The position numbers were made by a program, and so were the translations under genes. This document shows positions 62,155-64,000 of a stretch of 64,000 nucleotides of DNA, in pieces. Position 1 is the stretch's first letter. The number at the start of each line of letters is the position of its first letter. The notes beneath the pieces were generated by a model, which saw nothing but the letters and a program-made list of their open reading frames with translations, was not told the DNA's origin and did no database searches. This DNA is from Primorskyibacter marinus. GTDB lineage: Bacteria > Pseudomonadota > Alphaproteobacteria > Rhodobacterales > Rhodobacteraceae. The stretch is taken from NCBI RefSeq assembly GCF_003313245.1, contig NZ_QJSD01000006.1, positions 105,279-169,278 of the forward strand. Direction: 5' to 3'.

Positions 62155-62301
62155 GATTTCCACTCCGCTTAGTGTAGAGAGGCGCACCTACATGTAAGGT
62201 GCAGTGGCATCTCTAAGGGGTAGTTGAGGAACGGGACCAGGGTTGAAGGCACATGACCGCACCCCTTGGCCGGAATCTCAGATGGTTTGTTGCGGGAGCA
62301 A

Positions 62302-62329
62302 GGGTAGCCCCAATTTCACGGGGCTGCCC
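62302..62329 (-). terminator. Hairpin downstream of the formaldehyde dehydrogenase gene
   Basis: GGGTAGCCCC and GGGGCTGCCC pair over 10 bp (one G-T type mismatch) around an 8-base loop, starting 27 bases past the stop of the dehydrogenase on the same strand. A weak T-rich tail follows. Likely separates it from the NADH dehydrogenase gene. Confidence 0.55.
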
Positions 62330-62355
62330 CTAAATTGATGTCGGGTAAGCTTGGC

Positions 62356-63543
<1,188 letters not shown>

Positions 63544-63615
63544 TTACACTATTTCCGCCCCGCCATGGCCATTTTTCTCAAATCACCATTACGGCAGCGT
63601 GTGAATCGGCGTGCG

Positions 63616-63660
63616 AAATTGACCCACTTGGGTGGGTTATGAGCGAGTAAAATTGACCCA
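63616..63660 (+). repeat. IS21-type terminal sequence, copy 2
   Basis: Contains TTGACCCA, GGGTGGGTTATGAGCG and TTGACCCACC in that order; the counterpart of copy 1 at 23611-23655. Confidence 0.75.
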
Positions 63661-63705
63661 CCTGTTTTCGTTAGCATCCGCACAGAAAGTGCGGAGGAAG
63701 AGCAG

Positions 63706-64000
63706 GTGTTATTGATGGAAAGTGTATCGAAGATCCGTCTGTGGGTGCTGGTTGAAGGGCGCAGTATCCGGTCTGTTGCTCGGGCGACGGGATTATCGCG
63801 CAATACGATCAAGAAGTATCTGAAGGATGAGAGCCCGCCGAGCTACCAGCGCCAGGCCCCGCCGGTTCGGCACAAACTGTGCAACGGGTTTGATCTTCGG
63901 CTTCAGGACCTGTTCGATCAGGACCAGAAGCGACCACGCCGGGAGCGGCGAACGGCCGTGAGGCTTTATGAGCAGCTTGTGTCGGAAGGGTATACCGGTT
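63706..64000 (+). CDS. istA: IS21 transposase IstA, partial (C-terminus outside window)
   Basis: 98 codons are visible from the GTG at 63706 (CGGAGGA eight bases upstream); the ATG at 63715 is an alternative start. The N-terminal helix-turn-helix RSVARATGLSRNTIKKYLK and the following PPVRHKLCNGFD are typical of IstA of the IS21 family. The DDE catalytic core lies beyond the window. Reads to the window edge without a stop. Confidence 0.85.
   Translation, partial: MLLMESVSKIRLWVLVEGRSIRSVARATGLSRNTIKKYLKDESPPSYQRQAPPVRHKLCNGFDLRLQDLFDQDQKRPRRERRTAVRLYEQLVSEGYTG

Larger units (their letters stand above)
63616..64000 (+). mobile_element. IS21-family insertion sequence, left part (continues beyond window)
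   Basis: Terminal TTGACCCAC...GGGTGGGTTATGAGCG...TTGACCCACC followed by istA. It matches, in opposite orientation, the remnant at 23393-23656, but retains the internal stretch between terminal motif and istA start, including a small hairpin with CCGCAC and GTGCGG arms (63678-63694). The other end and istB are outside the window. Confidence 0.8.

Overview
The window reads as chromosomal DNA of a marine-type alphaproteobacterium of the Rhodobacteraceae (Roseobacter/Paracoccus relatives). This rests on a complete beta-hydroxyaspartate cycle cluster (bhcABCD-bhcR), a cytoplasmic-type sulfite dehydrogenase (soeABC), the hemD / mitofilin-like / HemY gene order, TRAP and betaine ABC transporters, and GC-rich genes separated by AT-richer or decayed spacers. 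No species is assigned.

Layout. 1-3044 (minus): a two-gene TIR plus nSTAND-NTPase cassette, a candidate conflict or antiphage system; the NTPase is cut by the window edge. 3464-4966: a nucleobase permease. 5290-11045 (minus): the bhcABCD operon, followed by a small unknown gene and a GAPDH-family gene, with bhcR divergent at 11212. 12139-16694: soeABC. 16758-20573 (minus): HemY-like TPR protein, mitofilin-like protein and HemD. 20646-23388 (plus): tsaD, gpsA, a YciI-like protein and an EVE protein. 23393-23656: remnant of an IS21-type element. 23760-32019: a PQQ-dehydrogenase module (two periplasmic binding proteins, quinoprotein, cytochrome c, ABC exporter pair, LysR regulator). 32260-32360: IS110-type remnant. 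32528-40612: TetR regulator, molybdenum hydroxylase (three subunits plus CoxG-like protein) and a TRAP transporter. 41357-45604: betaine-type ABC importer with two tandem binding proteins. 46242-46400: recombinase remnant. 46470-51429: a Baeyer-Villiger monooxygenase and serine esterase with two AraC regulators. 51430-54172: decayed DNA with an IS5-type remnant and one small ORF. 54173-58915: HDAC-family amidohydrolase, quinone oxidoreductase and a UvrA paralogue. 59073-63483 (minus): membrane protein, S-formylglutathione hydrolase, type II NADH dehydrogenase and glutathione-dependent formaldehyde dehydrogenase. 63616 to the end: the start of an intact-looking IS21-type element.

How the genes fit together. 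BhcABCD converts glyoxylate plus glycine to oxaloacetate and thus assimilates C2 compounds. SoeABC would dispose of sulfite released from C2 sulfonates. The PQQ module would oxidise an alcohol or aldehyde in the periplasm, and the glutathione-dependent enzymes would remove formaldehyde. The BVMO/esterase pair looks like a ketone-to-ester-to-alcohol-plus-acid route. The molybdenum hydroxylase with its TRAP importer looks like a catabolic island for an unidentified compound. The most novel-looking items are the TIR-nSTAND cassette, the PQQ enzyme lacking two standard metal ligands, the cytochrome c with a repeated C-terminal peptide, and the coupled GAPDH-like gene behind the BHAC operon. I saw no tRNA, rRNA or CRISPR array.
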